A stretch of DNA of 64,000 bases from assembly GCF_902459585.1 (NCBI RefSeq), contig NZ_CABPSC010000002.1, positions 1 through 64,000 on the forward strand. The letters run 5' to 3'. A program made the position numbers and the translations under genes. Below are positions 19,729 to 29,886 of this stretch, one piece after another (the first letter of the stretch is position 1; every line of letters starts with the position of its first letter). The notes under the pieces were generated by a model. It saw only the letters and a program-made list of their open reading frames with translations. It had not been told where the DNA came from and made no database searches. Origin of the DNA: Pandoraea nosoerga. GTDB taxonomy: Bacteria; Pseudomonadota; Gammaproteobacteria; Burkholderiales; Burkholderiaceae.

Positions 19729-20910
19729 ATGACGGATATCGTGATTGTGTCGGCTGCGCGCACCGCGGTCGGTAAGTTTGGCGGCTCGCTCGCGAAGGTG
19801 GCTGCGCCGGATCTGGGCGCCATCGTCATCGAGGAAGTGCTCAAGCGCGCCAGGCTCAAGGGCGAGGACGTGAGCGAAGTCATCATGGGCCAGGTGCTGA
19901 CCGCGGGTTCGGGCCAGAACGTGGCGCGTCAGGCGTCGATCAAGGCCGGCCTGCCGTCGATGGTGCCCGCGATGACGATCAACAAGGTGTGCGGCTCCGG
20001 CCTGAAGGCCGTGATGCTCGCCGCCAACGCCATTACGGCCGGCGACGCCGACATCGTGGTCGCGGGCGGCCAGGAGAACATGAGCGCCGCGCCGCATGTG
20101 CTGCCGGGCTCGCGCGACGGTTTTCGCATGGGCGACGCCAAGCTCGTCGACAGCATGATCGTCGACGGCCTGTGGGACGTGTACAACCAGTACCACATGG
20201 GCATCACGGCGGAGAACGTCGCGAAGGAATACGGCATCACGCGCCAGATGCAGGACGAGTTCGCCGCGGCGTCGCAGAACAAGGCGGAAGCGGCGCAGAA
20301 GGCCGGCCGCTTCGACGACGAGATCGTGCCGGTGTCGATTCCGCAGCGCAAGGGCGACCCGGTCGTCTTCAAGACGGACGAGTTCGTGCGTCACGGTGTG
20401 ACGGCCGAGTCGCTCGCGGGTCTGAAGCCGGCCTTCACGAAGGACGGCACGGTCACGGCCGCCAACGCCTCGGGCATCAACGACGGCGCGGCGGCGGTGG
20501 TGGTGATGTCGGCCCGGCGCGCCGAGCAGCTTGGGCTCACGCCGCTCGCGCGCATCGTCGCGTATGCAAACGCCGGCGTCGATCCGTCGGTGATGGGCAT
20601 CGGCCCGGTGCCGGCTTCGCAGCGTTGCCTCGCGCGCGCCGGCTGGAAGGCGAGCGATCTGGACCTGATGGAAATCAACGAGGCGTTCGCGGCGCAGGCG
20701 CTGGCCGTCAACAAGCAGATGGGCTGGGATACGTCGAAGATCAACGTGAATGGCGGGGCGATCGCCATCGGTCACCCGATCGGCGCGTCGGGCTGCCGCA
20801 TTCTCGTCACGCTGCTCCACGAGATGGCGCGCCGCGACGCGCGCCGCGGCCTCGCCTCGTTGTGCATTGGCGGCGGCATGGGGGTGGCGCTGGCGGTCGA
20901 GCGCGTCTGA
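19729..20910 (+). CDS. phaA: Acetyl-CoA acetyltransferase (beta-ketothiolase) PhaA
   Basis: A 393-residue thiolase that condenses two acetyl-CoA into acetoacetyl-CoA, the first step of PHB synthesis. Cys88 in [10 protein letters not shown] is the acylated residue. The His in GHPIGASG (about 349) and the Cys in LCIGGGMG (about 379) complete the active site. An aggaaagagac ribosome site precedes the ATG. It lies 61 bp after phaC and 195 bp before phaB. A second thiolase (BktB) is encoded about 4.4 kb further on. Confidence 0.97.
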   Translation: MTDIVIVSAARTAVGKFGGSLAKVAAPDLGAIVIEEVLKRARLKGEDVSEVIMGQVLTAGSGQNVARQASIKAGLPSMVPAMTINKVCGSGLKAVMLAANAITAGDADIVVAGGQENMSAAPHVLPGSRDGFRMGDAKLVDSMIVDGLWDVYNQYHMGITAENVAKEYGITRQMQDEFAAASQNKAEAAQKAGRFDDEIVPVSIPQRKGDPVVFKTDEFVRHGVTAESLAGLKPAFTKDGTVTAANASGINDGAAAVVVMSARRAEQLGLTPLARIVAYANAGVDPSVMGIGPVPASQRCLARAGWKASDLDLMEINEAFAAQALAVNKQMGWDTSKINVNGGAIAIGHPIGASGCRILVTLLHEMARRDARRGLASLCIGGGMGVALAVERV

Positions 20911-21105
20911 GGCGCTTCGGGAACGCCGTCCATTCGTCCATAACGATTTGAATCGAAACGGCATCGGCCGCGCGTGCAAGGCGCGCGGCAGCATGCCGGG
21001 GCAGTCAGGAGACGAAAGGCGCGCGGGAACGCGCGGCTTGCGCGTCGGTCAATTGGCAGTCGCAACAGGCGGCACGCGGTGCCGTTATTTAGGGGGAAGC
21101 GTTCC

Positions 21106-21846
21106 ATGACTCAACGCATTGCATACGTGACAGGCGGGATGGGCGGTATCGGTACGTCCATTTGCCAGCGGCTGTACAAGGATGGTTTCAAGGTCGTAGC
21201 GGGCTGCGGGCCGAACTCGCCGCGCCGGGTGAAGTGGCTCGAAGAGCAGAAGGCGCTCGGCTTCGACTTCGTGGCGTCCGAAGGCAACGTCGGCGACTGG
21301 GATTCGACCAAGGCGGCGTTCGACAAGGTGAAGGCCGAAGTCGGCGAGATCGACGTGCTGGTCAACAATGCCGGCATCACGCGCGACGTGGTGTTTCGCA
21401 AGATGACCCGCGAAGACTGGGACGCCGTGATCGACACCAATCTCACGAGCCTGTTCAACGTCACGAAGCAGGTGATCGACGGCATGTGCGAGCGCGGCTG
21501 GGGTCGCATCATCAACATCTCGTCGGTCAACGGCCAAAAGGGCCAGTTCGGTCAGACGAACTACTCGACGGCCAAGGCGGGCATTCACGGCTTCACGATG
21601 GCGCTGGCGCAGGAGGTGGCGACCAAGGGCGTGACGGTCAACACCGTGTCGCCGGGCTATATCGGCACGGACATGGTGCGCTCGATCCGCCAGGACGTGC
21701 TCGACAAGATCGTGGCGACGATCCCGGTCAAGCGTCTGGGCGAGCCGGGCGAGATCGCGTCGATCGTGGCGTGGCTGGCTTCGGACGACTCGGGCTTCTC
21801 GACGGGCGCGGATTTCTCGCTCAATGGCGGCCTGCACATGGGCTGA
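21106..21846 (+). CDS. phaB: Acetoacetyl-CoA reductase PhaB
   Basis: A 246-residue NADPH-dependent short-chain dehydrogenase that makes (R)-3-hydroxybutyryl-CoA for PhaC. The nucleotide-binding TGGMGGIG occupies residues 9-16, NNAG 87-90, and the catalytic Ser140, Tyr153 and Lys157 lie in NISSVNG and YSTAKAG. The ATG at 21106 follows agggggaag, a good ribosome site, and gives the normal family length. The phaA-phaB gap is 195 bp and could hold its own promoter, but none was convincing. Confidence 0.97.
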   Translation: MTQRIAYVTGGMGGIGTSICQRLYKDGFKVVAGCGPNSPRRVKWLEEQKALGFDFVASEGNVGDWDSTKAAFDKVKAEVGEIDVLVNNAGITRDVVFRKMTREDWDAVIDTNLTSLFNVTKQVIDGMCERGWGRIINISSVNGQKGQFGQTNYSTAKAGIHGFTMALAQEVATKGVTVNTVSPGYIGTDMVRSIRQDVLDKIVATIPVKRLGEPGEIASIVAWLASDDSGFSTGADFSLNGGLHMG

Positions 21847-21906
21847 GCGGTGACGGGGCCGGCGCGGACCGAATTTCGCAGTCGCACCCCGTTGCGGGTT
21901 AGGGCT

Positions 21907-21935
21907 TTGCCGCATGGCAGCAAACGTCCTAGAAT
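21907..21935 (+). promoter_or_regulatory. phaR promoter with overlapping inverted repeat
   Basis: TTGCCG (21907-21912), 17 bp and TAGAAT (21930-21935) form a good sigma-70 promoter 68 bp before phaR. The -35 lies inside TTGCCGCATGGCAGCAA, which contains the inverted repeats TGCC/GGCA and TTGC/GCAA. PhaR repressors bind TGC/GCA-rich sites and control their own genes, so this is a plausible autoregulatory operator (inference). Confidence 0.55.
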
Positions 21936-22002
21936 CGATAATATGTGACTAACCCCGACCGCCGGTCGGGGGAGTCCTTCATAAAAGCAGGAAACCCACC
22001 GC

Positions 22003-22581
22003 ATGACCGCGAGCAAGAAGACTGACGAGCGCCTGATCAAAAAGTATCCGAACCGGCGTCTGTACGATACCCAGACCAGTACGTACATCACCCTTGCCGA
22101 TGTGAAGCAATTGGTACTCGAGACCGAAGAGTTCAAGGTCGTCGATGCCAAGACGGGCGAGGACCTGACCCGCAGCATTCTGCTGCAGATCATTCTGGAA
22201 GAAGAAACGGGCGGTGTCCCGATGTTCTCGAGCGCCATGCTCGCCCAGATCATCCGCTTCTACGGCCACGCGCTGCAGGGCATGATGGGCACGTACCTCG
22301 AGAAGAACATCCAGACGTTCATCGAGATTCAGAACAAACTGGCCGATCAGTCGAAGGGCATCTACGAGGGCGCGGCCTTCAATCCGGACGTCTGGGCGCA
22401 GTTCATGAACATGCAGGCGCCGATGATGCAGGGCATGATGACCAACTACATCGAGCAGTCGAAGAACCTGTTCGTGCAGATGCAGGAGCAGATGCAGAGC
22501 CAGGCCAAGAACATGTTCAGCACGTTCCCTTTCCCTGGCGCCCCCGGCGCCCCCGGGACGGACCCGAACAAGAAGCCCTGA
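22003..22581 (+). CDS. phaR: PHA synthesis repressor PhaR
   Basis: A 192-residue regulator that binds both DNA and nascent polyhydroxybutyrate, releasing phasin genes when polymer accumulates. The N-terminal PHB/PHA accumulation regulator DNA-binding domain reads LIKKYPNRRLYDTQTSTYIT. The following LADVKQLV and MFSSAMLAQIIRFYGHALQG match the family, and the Met/Gln-rich C-terminus (QMQEQMQSQAKNMFSTFPF) fits the polymer-sensing region. It sits directly after phaB with its own promoter. Confidence 0.95.
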   Translation: MTASKKTDERLIKKYPNRRLYDTQTSTYITLADVKQLVLETEEFKVVDAKTGEDLTRSILLQIILEEETGGVPMFSSAMLAQIIRFYGHALQGMMGTYLEKNIQTFIEIQNKLADQSKGIYEGAAFNPDVWAQFMNMQAPMMQGMMTNYIEQSKNLFVQMQEQMQSQAKNMFSTFPFPGAPGAPGTDPNKKP

Positions 22582-22720
22582 ACGCCCGCCTTCCCCCGAC
22601 AGGAACGTTGCGGTGTGACCGGGGCGCGCATCGCGACGAATGTTGGAACGCACCGCGGGCGAACAAGGTAAAATGCGCGGTTCGACCGTTACACGTATTC
22701 ACTAGATCAGGATTCGCCCC

Positions 22721-24088
22721 ATGTCCCGCCCATCGCCCGCCGGCACCCCCAAGGTCGGCTTCGTTTCGCTCGGCTGCCCGAAGGCCCTGGTCGATTCCGA
22801 GCAAATCCTGACCCAACTGCGCGCCGAAGGCTACGACATTGCCGGCACCTATGACGGCGCCGATCTCGTCGTGGTCAATACCTGCGGCTTTATCGACGAC
22901 GCCGTTCAGGAAAGTCTCGACGCCATCGGCGAGGCACTCGCCGAAAACGGCAAGGTGATCGTCACGGGCTGTCTTGGCGCGAAGAAGGACGCCGCCGGCC
23001 AGGACATCGTGAGCGCAGTCCACCCGAAGGTGCTCGCCGTGACGGGCCCGCACGCCGTGGGCGAAGTGATGAGCGCCGTGCACACGCACTTGCCGAAGCC
23101 GCACGATCCGTTCACCGACCTCGTGCCGCCGGCCGGCATCAAGCTCACGCCGCGTCACTACGCATATCTCAAGATTTCCGAAGGCTGCAACCATCGCTGC
23201 ACGTTCTGCATCATCCCGTCGATGCGCGGCGATCTCGACTCGCGCCCGGTGGCCGAGGTGATGCTCGAAGCCGAGAACCTGTTCAAGGCGGGCGTGAAGG
23301 AACTGCTCGTGATTTCGCAGGACACCAGTGCCTACGGCGTCGACGTGAAGTACCGCACCGGTTTCTGGGCGGGCCGCCCGCTCAAGACGCGCATGACGGA
23401 ACTGGTCACGGCGCTCGGCGAGTTGGCCAGGCAGTATGGTGCGTGGGTGCGCCTGCACTACGTCTATCCGTATCCGCACGTCGACGAAATCATTCCGCTG
23501 ATGGCCGAGGGCCACATCCTGCCGTATCTCGACGTGCCGCTGCAGCACGCGCACCCGGACGTGCTCAAGCGCATGAAGCGTCCCGCGTCGGGCGAAAAGA
23601 ACCTCGAGCGTATTCAGGCGTGGCGCAGACTGTGCCCGGATCTGACGATTCGCAGCACGTTCATCGCTGGCTTCCCCGGCGAGACGGAAGCGGAATTCGA
23701 ATATCTGCTGGACTTCCTGCGCGAAGCACAGCTCGATCGCGTGGGCTGCTTCGCCTACTCGCCGGTCGAAGGCGCGAAGGCCAACGAATTGCCGGGCGCG
23801 TTGCCCGACGAGGTTCGCGAGGCGCGCCGCGCGCGCTTCATGGAGGTGGCCGAAGCGATTTCGGCCGAGCGCCAGCAGCGCAAGGTCGGTCGGACGATCC
23901 AGGTGATCGTCGACGAAATCAATCAGGACGGCGGCATTGCCCGTTCGGCGGCAGACGCCCCCGAAATCGACGGTCTGGTCTACATCGAGCCGACGCCCAA
24001 GGCCGCGAAGCGCCTGAAGGTCGGCGAGTTCGTGAACGTGACGCTCACCGGCGCCGACGGCCACGACCTGTGGGGCGAAGTGGTCTGA
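22721..24088 (+). CDS. rimO: Ribosomal protein S12 methylthiotransferase RimO
   Basis: A 455-residue radical-SAM enzyme that adds a methylthio group to an Asp of ribosomal protein S12. The N-terminal MTTase domain has cysteines in [16 protein letters not shown] and TGCLGAKKD for one Fe-S cluster. The radical-SAM motif [14 protein letters not shown] gives Cys156, Cys160 and Cys163. A C-terminal TRAM-like domain ends in [10 protein letters not shown]. The start ATG fits, with only a weak ribosome site. Its position after phaR is typical neighbourhood synteny and carries no functional link that I know of. Confidence 0.95.
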   Translation: MSRPSPAGTPKVGFVSLGCPKALVDSEQILTQLRAEGYDIAGTYDGADLVVVNTCGFIDDAVQESLDAIGEALAENGKVIVTGCLGAKKDAAGQDIVSAVHPKVLAVTGPHAVGEVMSAVHTHLPKPHDPFTDLVPPAGIKLTPRHYAYLKISEGCNHRCTFCIIPSMRGDLDSRPVAEVMLEAENLFKAGVKELLVISQDTSAYGVDVKYRTGFWAGRPLKTRMTELVTALGELARQYGAWVRLHYVYPYPHVDEIIPLMAEGHILPYLDVPLQHAHPDVLKRMKRPASGEKNLERIQAWRRLCPDLTIRSTFIAGFPGETEAEFEYLLDFLREAQLDRVGCFAYSPVEGAKANELPGALPDEVREARRARFMEVAEAISAERQQRKVGRTIQVIVDEINQDGGIARSAADAPEIDGLVYIEPTPKAAKRLKVGEFVNVTLTGADGHDLWGEVV

Positions 24089-24218
24089 TGCACGCGGCGC
24101 GCGCGGTTGCCGCGCGCGCTCGCAAATCCTTGAGTCGCAATTTCCGAAGCTCAATCAGTTTCTCCAGCCCGTTCAGCCTCCTCGGCCCTCCAGCCCCATT
24201 GCTCCGAAGACCGCACCG

Positions 24219-25154
24219 ATGACGCAAGCCCGCTCGCAAACTCCGCAAGTCCTGGCCATGGGCGAAGCCATGGTCGAATTCAACCAGTCGCCCGACGACC
24301 CGCGCCGGTATCTGCAGGGTTTCGGCGGCGACACGTCGAACTTCGCCATCGCCGCGCGCCGTCAGGGCGTTCGCACGGGCTTCGTGAGCGCCGTGGGCGA
24401 CGACCTGTTCGGCCGCATGCTGCTCGATCTGTGGCGCGAGGAGGATGTCGACACGCGCTACGTGAGCGTCGACGCGCAGGCGCCGACCGGCGTCTATTTC
24501 GTGTCGCACGACGAGAACGGCCACCACTTCGACTATCTGCGCGCCGGCTCGGCGGCGAGCCGGTATCGCGCTCAGGACCTGCCGCGCGACGCGCTCGCCG
24601 GCGCCTCGTTCCTGCATCTGTCCGGAATCAGCCTGGCGATCAGCGTGAACGCCTGCGATGCCGCGTTCGACGCAATGTCGAAGATCCGCGCGGCCGGGGG
24701 CAAGGTGTCGTTCGATACCAATCTGCGCCTGAAGCTGTGGCCGCTGGCACGCGCGCGCGCGACGATGCGCGAGGCGTTCAGCCTGACCGACGTATGTCTG
24801 CCGAGTTGGGACGACGTGACGGCCGTCACCGGCCTGGAAGACCGTGACGCCATCCTCGACGCGCTGCTCGCCTACGGGGTGAAGGTCGTCGCGCTCAAGC
24901 TGGGCCGCGAGGGCTGCTACGTGGCCACGCCGGACGAGCGACGCATTGTGGCGCCGTACCCGGTGCAGGCGGTCGACGCGACGGGCGCCGGCGACTGCTT
25001 CGGCGGCGCTTTCGTCGCGCGACTGGCGCTGGGCGATGATCCGTTTGCCGCCGCGCGCTACGCCAATGTGTGCGCCGCGCTGTCCACGACCGGATACGGT
25101 GCCGTCGCCCCCGTGCCGCGCGCCGAAGCGGTGCTGCGCACGCTCGCGGCCTGA
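24219..25154 (+). CDS. kdgK: PfkB-family sugar kinase, probably 2-keto-3-deoxygluconate kinase
   Basis: A 311-residue ribokinase-fold enzyme. The N-terminus has MGEAMVEFNQ and GGDTSNFAIAARR, the substrate and sugar-binding signature. The anion-hole and catalytic motif DATGAGDCFGGAF lies near residue 254, with the base Asp in GAGD. The YFVSHDENGHHFDYLR region is typical of KdgK, which phosphorylates 2-keto-3-deoxygluconate in Entner-Doudoroff-type routes. Other PfkB substrates cannot be excluded from sequence alone. It is transcribed in the same direction as rimO (130 bp gap) and bktB (189 bp gap). Confidence 0.8.
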   Translation: MTQARSQTPQVLAMGEAMVEFNQSPDDPRRYLQGFGGDTSNFAIAARRQGVRTGFVSAVGDDLFGRMLLDLWREEDVDTRYVSVDAQAPTGVYFVSHDENGHHFDYLRAGSAASRYRAQDLPRDALAGASFLHLSGISLAISVNACDAAFDAMSKIRAAGGKVSFDTNLRLKLWPLARARATMREAFSLTDVCLPSWDDVTAVTGLEDRDAILDALLAYGVKVVALKLGREGCYVATPDERRIVAPYPVQAVDATGAGDCFGGAFVARLALGDDPFAAARYANVCAALSTTGYGAVAPVPRAEAVLRTLAA

Positions 25155-25343
25155 GGCCCGAGTCCCGCCGGCGGGGGCGGGTGACGGGCCGTTCGCGGCG
25201 CCCGTCATCTGCCATCGTCTGCCGGTGCAGCGCCTTGGCGCACCGCCATGCGCCACCGAAGCTTCCCTCCAAAGTCCCTGCCATCGCGGTAACCCCCGCG
25301 GCGGTATACTCGTTGCCAATCCAAATCCACCCGGAGAAGAGAC

Positions 25344-26525
25344 ATGCAACGAGAAGTCGTGATCGTCAGCGGTGTGCGCACTGCCATTGGTGATTTTGGC
25401 GGCAGCCTGAAGGATTTCGCGCCGACGCAGCTCGGCGCCATCGTCGCGCGCGAAGCCATGTCTCGCGCCAACGTGGGCGGCGAGGACATCGGCCACGTGG
25501 TGTTCGGCAACGTCATCCATACCGAACCGAAGGACATGTATCTGGCGCGCGTGGCGTCCATCGAGGCCGGCGTGAGCCAGCATGCGCCGGCCATGACGGT
25601 GAACCGCCTGTGCGGCTCGGGCCTGCAGGCGGTCGTCTGCGCCGCGCAGTCGATCCTCCTGGGCGATGCGGACGTGGCCATGGCCGGCGGTGCGGAGAGC
25701 ATGAGCCGCGCGCCGTACATCATGCCGGGCGCCCGCTGGGGGACGCGCATGGGCGAGTCGCGCCTGGTCGACATGATGCTCGGGGCGCTGCACGATCCGT
25801 TCGCGAATATCCACATGGGCGTGACAGCCGAGAACATCGCAAGGAAGTGGGGCATCACGCGCGAGGATCAGGACCGTCTCGCGGTGGAGTCGCACCAGCG
25901 TGCCGCGCGTGCGATGGCGGCCGGCTACTTCAACGACCAGATCGTGCCGGTGACGCTCAAGACCAAGAAGGGCGAAGTGGCGTTCACCACCGACGAGCAC
26001 GTGCGCGCCGACGTGAGCCTCGCGGACATGGCGAAGCTGCGTCCGGTGTTCGAGAAGGACGGCACGGTAACGGCGGGCAATGCCTCGGGCCTGAACGATG
26101 CGGCGGCGGCGCTCGTTCTCATGGAGCGCGCCGAAGCCGAGCGCCGCGGCGCGAAGCCGCTCGCCCGGCTGGTGAGCTACGCGCACGCCGGCGTCGATCC
26201 GAACTACATGGGCATCGGCCCCGTGCCGGCCTCGCGCCAGGCGCTCGCGCGTGCGGGTCTGAAAGTCGACGACATCGACGTCGTCGAAGCCAACGAAGCG
26301 TTCGCGGCGCAGGCTTGCGCCGTGACGCGCGACCTCGGCTTCGACCCCGCGAAGGTCAACCCGAATGGCTCGGGCATCTCGCTCGGTCATCCGATCGGCG
26401 CGACCGGCGCCCTCATCACCGTCAAGGCGCTGCACGAACTGCAGCGCACTGGCGGCCGCTACGCGCTGGTGACCATGTGCATCGGCGGCGGGCAGGGCAT
26501 TGCGGCCGTGTTCGAGCGCGTGTAA
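25344..26525 (+). CDS. bktB: Beta-ketothiolase BktB
   Basis: A 393-residue thiolase that closely resembles C. necator BktB in my recollection (REVVIVSGVRTAIG, FGNVIHTEPKDMYLARV, NRLCGSGLQ). Cys90 is the acyl acceptor. GHPIGATGALITVKALHEL and TMCIGGGQG supply His and the second Cys. BktB also condenses propionyl-CoA with acetyl-CoA, giving 3-hydroxyvalerate monomers, so it would complement PhaA in copolymer formation. A TATACT at 25305-25310 could be its -10 box. A strong terminator follows 11 bp after the stop. Confidence 0.9.
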   Translation: MQREVVIVSGVRTAIGDFGGSLKDFAPTQLGAIVAREAMSRANVGGEDIGHVVFGNVIHTEPKDMYLARVASIEAGVSQHAPAMTVNRLCGSGLQAVVCAAQSILLGDADVAMAGGAESMSRAPYIMPGARWGTRMGESRLVDMMLGALHDPFANIHMGVTAENIARKWGITREDQDRLAVESHQRAARAMAAGYFNDQIVPVTLKTKKGEVAFTTDEHVRADVSLADMAKLRPVFEKDGTVTAGNASGLNDAAAALVLMERAEAERRGAKPLARLVSYAHAGVDPNYMGIGPVPASRQALARAGLKVDDIDVVEANEAFAAQACAVTRDLGFDPAKVNPNGSGISLGHPIGATGALITVKALHELQRTGGRYALVTMCIGGGQGIAAVFERV

Positions 26526-26536
26526 CTTACTCCCGA

Positions 26537-26567
26537 GGGGCCGGCGTTCTTGCCGGCCCCAGTTTTT
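26537..26567 (+). terminator. Intrinsic terminator after bktB
   Basis: The stem ggggccggc / gccggcccc encloses the 6-nt loop gttctt and is followed by agttttt. It lies 11 bp after the bktB stop and 12 bp before the metC start. Confidence 0.9.
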
Positions 26568-26578
26568 CCGGAGCCGTG

Positions 26579-27799
26579 ATGACGCAAGACAACCGCAAGC
26601 CCTTCGATACGCCGGAAGCCAACGGCTGGCACTGGCAAACCAACATCCTGCACGCCGACACGCAAGTCCCGGCCGGCTTCGCCGCCATGCCGGTGCCGGT
26701 CGCGCGCGCCTCGACGGTGGTCTTTCCCGATCTGGCCGCCATGCGCTCGCTCGACTGGAAGAACGACAGTCAGTGGCGCTACGGACTGCACGCCACGCCG
26801 ACGTCGATGGAACTCATGCGTCGCCTGGCCTCGCTCGAAGGCGGCAGGCACTGCCTGCTGTTCCCGTCGGGACTGGCTGCAATCTCGAACGTCTACTTCG
26901 GCCTGATCAAGAGCGGCGACGACGTCCTCGTGCCCGACAACGCCTACGGTCCGAACCGCGAGCACGGCGACTGGCTCGCCGAGTCGTTCGGCATCACGGT
27001 GCGCTACTACGACCCGATGATCGGCGAGGGCATCGGCGCGCTGATTCGGCCCAACACGAAACTGATCTGGCTCGAAGCCCCGGGCTCGGTCACGATGGAA
27101 GTGCAGGACGTGCCGGCGATTGCCCGCGTGGCGCGCGAGCGCGGCGTGCTCACCGCCATCGACAACACCTACTCGGCAGGGCTGGCCTTCCGCCCGTTCG
27201 AGCATCAGGTCGACATCTCGGTGCAGGCGCTGACCAAATACCAGTCGGGCGGCAGCGACGTGCTGATGGGCTCGGTCGTGACCGTCGATGACGACATTCA
27301 TCATCGCCTCAAGCAGGCACGCATGCGCATGGGCGTGGGGGTGTCGGCCGACGATTGCAGCCTCGTGCTGCGCAGCCTGCCGAGCATGCGACTGCGTTTC
27401 GAAGCGCACGACCGCGCGGCGACGGCATTGGCGACATGGCTGGGTGCGCGCGACGAGATCGCGGCGGTGCTGCACCCCGCGTTCGAGGACTGCCCGGGGC
27501 ATCGGAACTTCCGTCGCGACTTCACGGGCGCGGGCGGCCTGTTCTCCGTGGTGTTCCACGAACGCTACGCACAGGCGCAGATCGACGCCTTCATCGAGGC
27601 GCTGCGTCTGTTCAAGATCGGCTTCAGTTGGGGCGGCGCACACAGTCTGGTCGTGCCGTACCGCGTGCCGTCGATGCGCACGGCCACGACATGGCCGCAC
27701 AAGGGCGCGCTCGTGCGCTTCTATGTGGGGCTGGAGGACGTGCGCGATCTGCAGTCCGATATCGAAGCCAGCCTGAAGGCGCATCTCGGCGGCGCCTGA
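26579..27799 (+). CDS. metC: Cystathionine beta-lyase
   Basis: A 406-residue PLP enzyme of the Cys/Met metabolism family that cleaves cystathionine to homocysteine, pyruvate and ammonia. Recognisable parts are GLHATPTSMELMRRLASLEG, FPSGLAAISNVY, IDNTYSAGLAFRPFEHQVDI and ALTKYQSGGSDVLMG, with the PLP-binding Lys at about residue 220. The C-terminal half has SWGGAHSLVVPYR. The start at ATG 26579 overlaps a GTGATG run only a few bases from the bktB terminator, so its promoter must lie in or before that terminator. Confidence 0.92.
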   Translation: MTQDNRKPFDTPEANGWHWQTNILHADTQVPAGFAAMPVPVARASTVVFPDLAAMRSLDWKNDSQWRYGLHATPTSMELMRRLASLEGGRHCLLFPSGLAAISNVYFGLIKSGDDVLVPDNAYGPNREHGDWLAESFGITVRYYDPMIGEGIGALIRPNTKLIWLEAPGSVTMEVQDVPAIARVARERGVLTAIDNTYSAGLAFRPFEHQVDISVQALTKYQSGGSDVLMGSVVTVDDDIHHRLKQARMRMGVGVSADDCSLVLRSLPSMRLRFEAHDRAATALATWLGARDEIAAVLHPAFEDCPGHRNFRRDFTGAGGLFSVVFHERYAQAQIDAFIEALRLFKIGFSWGGAHSLVVPYRVPSMRTATTWPHKGALVRFYVGLEDVRDLQSDIEASLKAHLGGA

Positions 27800-27838
27800 G
27801 CGGCCGCCGCCATTGCGCGCCAAGCGGCAAAACGCATT

Positions 27839-27865
27839 CGCCCGGCACCGCAACGGCGCCGGGCG
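27839..27865. terminator. Hairpin between convergent metC and serB
   Basis: An 8-bp perfect stem cgcccggc / gccgggcg surrounds an 11-nt loop. No T tract follows on either strand, so termination would be weak or factor-assisted. Confidence 0.4.
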
Positions 27866-27873
27866 AAGTCGCC

Positions 27874-28752
27874 TCAGGCGTCGCGGAACAGCGATAGCAG
27901 GCCGTCCAGGCCGACGTGGTTGAACGCCACCGAGGCCTTCTCGCGCACCACCGGCTTCGCACGGAAGGCCACCGACAGTCCCGCAATCGCCATCATCTGC
28001 AGATCGTTCGAGCCGTCGCCCATGACAATGGCTTGCGAGGGCGTCGCACCGAACTGCGCCGCCACTTCGGCGACCGTGCGCGCCTTCACTTCGGCGTTGA
28101 CGATCTCGCCGAGCACGCGGCCGGTGAGCCTGCCGTCGACGATTTCCAGCGTGTTGGCGCGCGTGACATCCAGATTCAGACGCGCCTTCAGGCGATCGGT
28201 GAAGAACGTGAAGCCGCCCGAGACGAGCAGCGTGCGCAGGCCCAGCGCCTGCACGCCGCGCAGCATGGTCTGCGCGCCGGGCGAGAGTTGCAGGCGCTCC
28301 TCGTAGACCTTTTCGAGCGCATTGGCCTCCAGACCCTTGAGCAGCGCCACGCGGCGCGTAAGGCTCTCGTTGAAGTCCTTGATCTCGCCGCGCATGGCCG
28401 CTTCGGTAATGGCCGAGACTTGCGCCTTCAGGCCGCAATAATCGGCGATTTCGTCGATGCACTCGATGGTGATGAGCGTCGAGTCCATATCCATCGCGAC
28501 CAGCTTGAAGTCCGCCAGACGGCGCGTGCTGTCGACCAGCACGGCGTCGACCCGGTGCTGCTGTGCAAAGGTTGCAGCCACGGCGCGCAACGCCGGAGAA
28601 TCGGTGACGCCGGCAATGCGGGCGATCGGGGCGCGCGTGTCGGCGCAAAACGTAACCGGGGCGCCGGGCACCAGTGCGCGAATGGCGGACTGCAGCGCGT
28701 CTGACGCCGGCAACGAGGCGGGCGCACCGAGAATGACAAGGTCGTGGGTCAT
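27874..28752 (-). CDS. serB: Phosphoserine phosphatase SerB
   Basis: A 292-residue HAD-family enzyme that performs the last step of serine synthesis. The nucleophile motif is AMDMDSTLI (Asp88, Asp90). LLVSGGFTFF holds the conserved Ser, and VMGDGSNDLQM is the metal-binding loop. The first 80 residues form the regulatory-type N-terminal domain of long SerB proteins. ATG 28752 is chosen because the conserved N-terminus begins THDLVILGAP; the frame stays open a further 21 codons upstream. Confidence 0.93.
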   Translation of the reverse strand: MTHDLVILGAPASLPASDALQSAIRALVPGAPVTFCADTRAPIARIAGVTDSPALRAVAATFAQQHRVDAVLVDSTRRLADFKLVAMDMDSTLITIECIDEIADYCGLKAQVSAITEAAMRGEIKDFNESLTRRVALLKGLEANALEKVYEERLQLSPGAQTMLRGVQALGLRTLLVSGGFTFFTDRLKARLNLDVTRANTLEIVDGRLTGRVLGEIVNAEVKARTVAEVAAQFGATPSQAIVMGDGSNDLQMMAIAGLSVAFRAKPVVREKASVAFNHVGLDGLLSLFRDA

Positions 28753-28815
28753 GATGAAATGGCAGTCTTGCGGAATACGGGCGACCGACATTCTACCCGG
28801 GTTGCGGTGCGGCAC

Positions 28816-29826
28816 TTACGCGTCCGGGCGCGCGCGGCGGGCCTGACTTGGCGGCAGCGTTTCGAACTTGTGCCACACGCGGCGCAGGTGGCGGCTGGAG
28901 CCAAAGCCGGTGCGCTCGGCAATGCGCTCCAGATCGAGCCGCGTGTTGCCCAGCATCTCGCGCGCCAGGGCGATGCGCAGACGATGCAGATAGTCGATGG
29001 GCGCGACGCCCGCGTGCTCGCGGAAAAGACGCGTGACGTGGCGCTCGCTCGTGCAGGCGATTTCCGCCATGAGGGCAAGCGTCCAGTCGCGGGCGGGCTC
29101 GGCGGCCATGGCGTCCTGAACGCGATGCAGCGCCGGATGCAGATGGTTGCGGCCTTCGAGCCATGGCGACAACTGCGGATCGGCGCCCGCGCGCCGCGCG
29201 TAGACCACCATGTGCCGCGCAATGGCCGCGGCACATACCGCGCTCGTGGCATTGGCAATGAGCGTGAGCATCAGGTCGAGGCCCGTCGTCACGCCGGCAC
29301 TGGTCCACACGTTGCCGTCCCGCACGTAGAGCCGGTTGTCGGCGACGCGCGCGCTGGGCGCAAGTGCTCGCAGTTCGTCGCAACTGCTGTGATGCGTGGT
29401 GCACTGGCGCGCGTCGAGCAGGCCGGCGCGCGCCGCGAGCAGTGCGCCGGTGCAAATGCAGGCGATTTGGTGCGTGGGCCCCACGACCCGGCGCAGCCAC
29501 GCGATCGCGCGCGCCTGCGCGAGCGCCGGCGACTCGCCGCGGCCCGGCGCCTCGCCCGAGGCGCCCCACACCGGCAACGGCTTTTCCACCGTGCCGGCGA
29601 TCACGAGCCAAGCGTTCTCCGGCAGTGCGTCGGGCAGCACTTCGAGCGGCGAGATCCGCAGCCCGATCGACGTCGCCATCGAGGGCCGCGTTGCGACATA
29701 GCGCAACGTGAAACGCACGTCGTTCTGCAGGTGATTGGCGATGCGCAACGCCTCTGCCGGCGCGGCGACGTCGAGCAGCAGCGTATCGGGCATGACCAGC
29801 AGGTAGACGGGTTGCAGACGCGGCAT
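28816..29826 (-). CDS. GlxA-type AraC family regulator
   Basis: A 336-residue transcription factor with an N-terminal DJ-1/PfpI-like domain (about 5-190; VYLLVMPDTLLLDVAAPAEA, elbow ACICTGALLAARAGLLD) and a C-terminal AraC double helix-turn-helix (about 225-325; LALMAEIACTSERHVTRLFR, RIAERTGFGSSRHLRRV). Such proteins often sense amino-acid-derived ligands. The divergence-free neighbour 60 bp upstream is a cysteine hydrolase, which may be its target or partner. ATG 29826 was preferred over an in-frame start 17 codons upstream because MPRLQPVYLL matches the family start. Confidence 0.85.
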   Translation of the reverse strand: MPRLQPVYLLVMPDTLLLDVAAPAEALRIANHLQNDVRFTLRYVATRPSMATSIGLRISPLEVLPDALPENAWLVIAGTVEKPLPVWGASGEAPGRGESPALAQARAIAWLRRVVGPTHQIACICTGALLAARAGLLDARQCTTHHSSCDELRALAPSARVADNRLYVRDGNVWTSAGVTTGLDLMLTLIANATSAVCAAAIARHMVVYARRAGADPQLSPWLEGRNHLHPALHRVQDAMAAEPARDWTLALMAEIACTSERHVTRLFREHAGVAPIDYLHRLRIALAREMLGNTRLDLERIAERTGFGSSRHLRRVWHKFETLPPSQARRARPDA

Positions 29827-29886
29827 GGGCGAGATCCGGTCGGTCGGACAAGGCGCCCGCAGGACGCCTTCGGACAAGCCTTGACG

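Noticed and set aside
26459-28648. A 729-codon minus-strand frame overlapping metC and serB
   Set aside because: It runs through the confirmed metC on the other strand and serB in another frame. No domain is visible in it.
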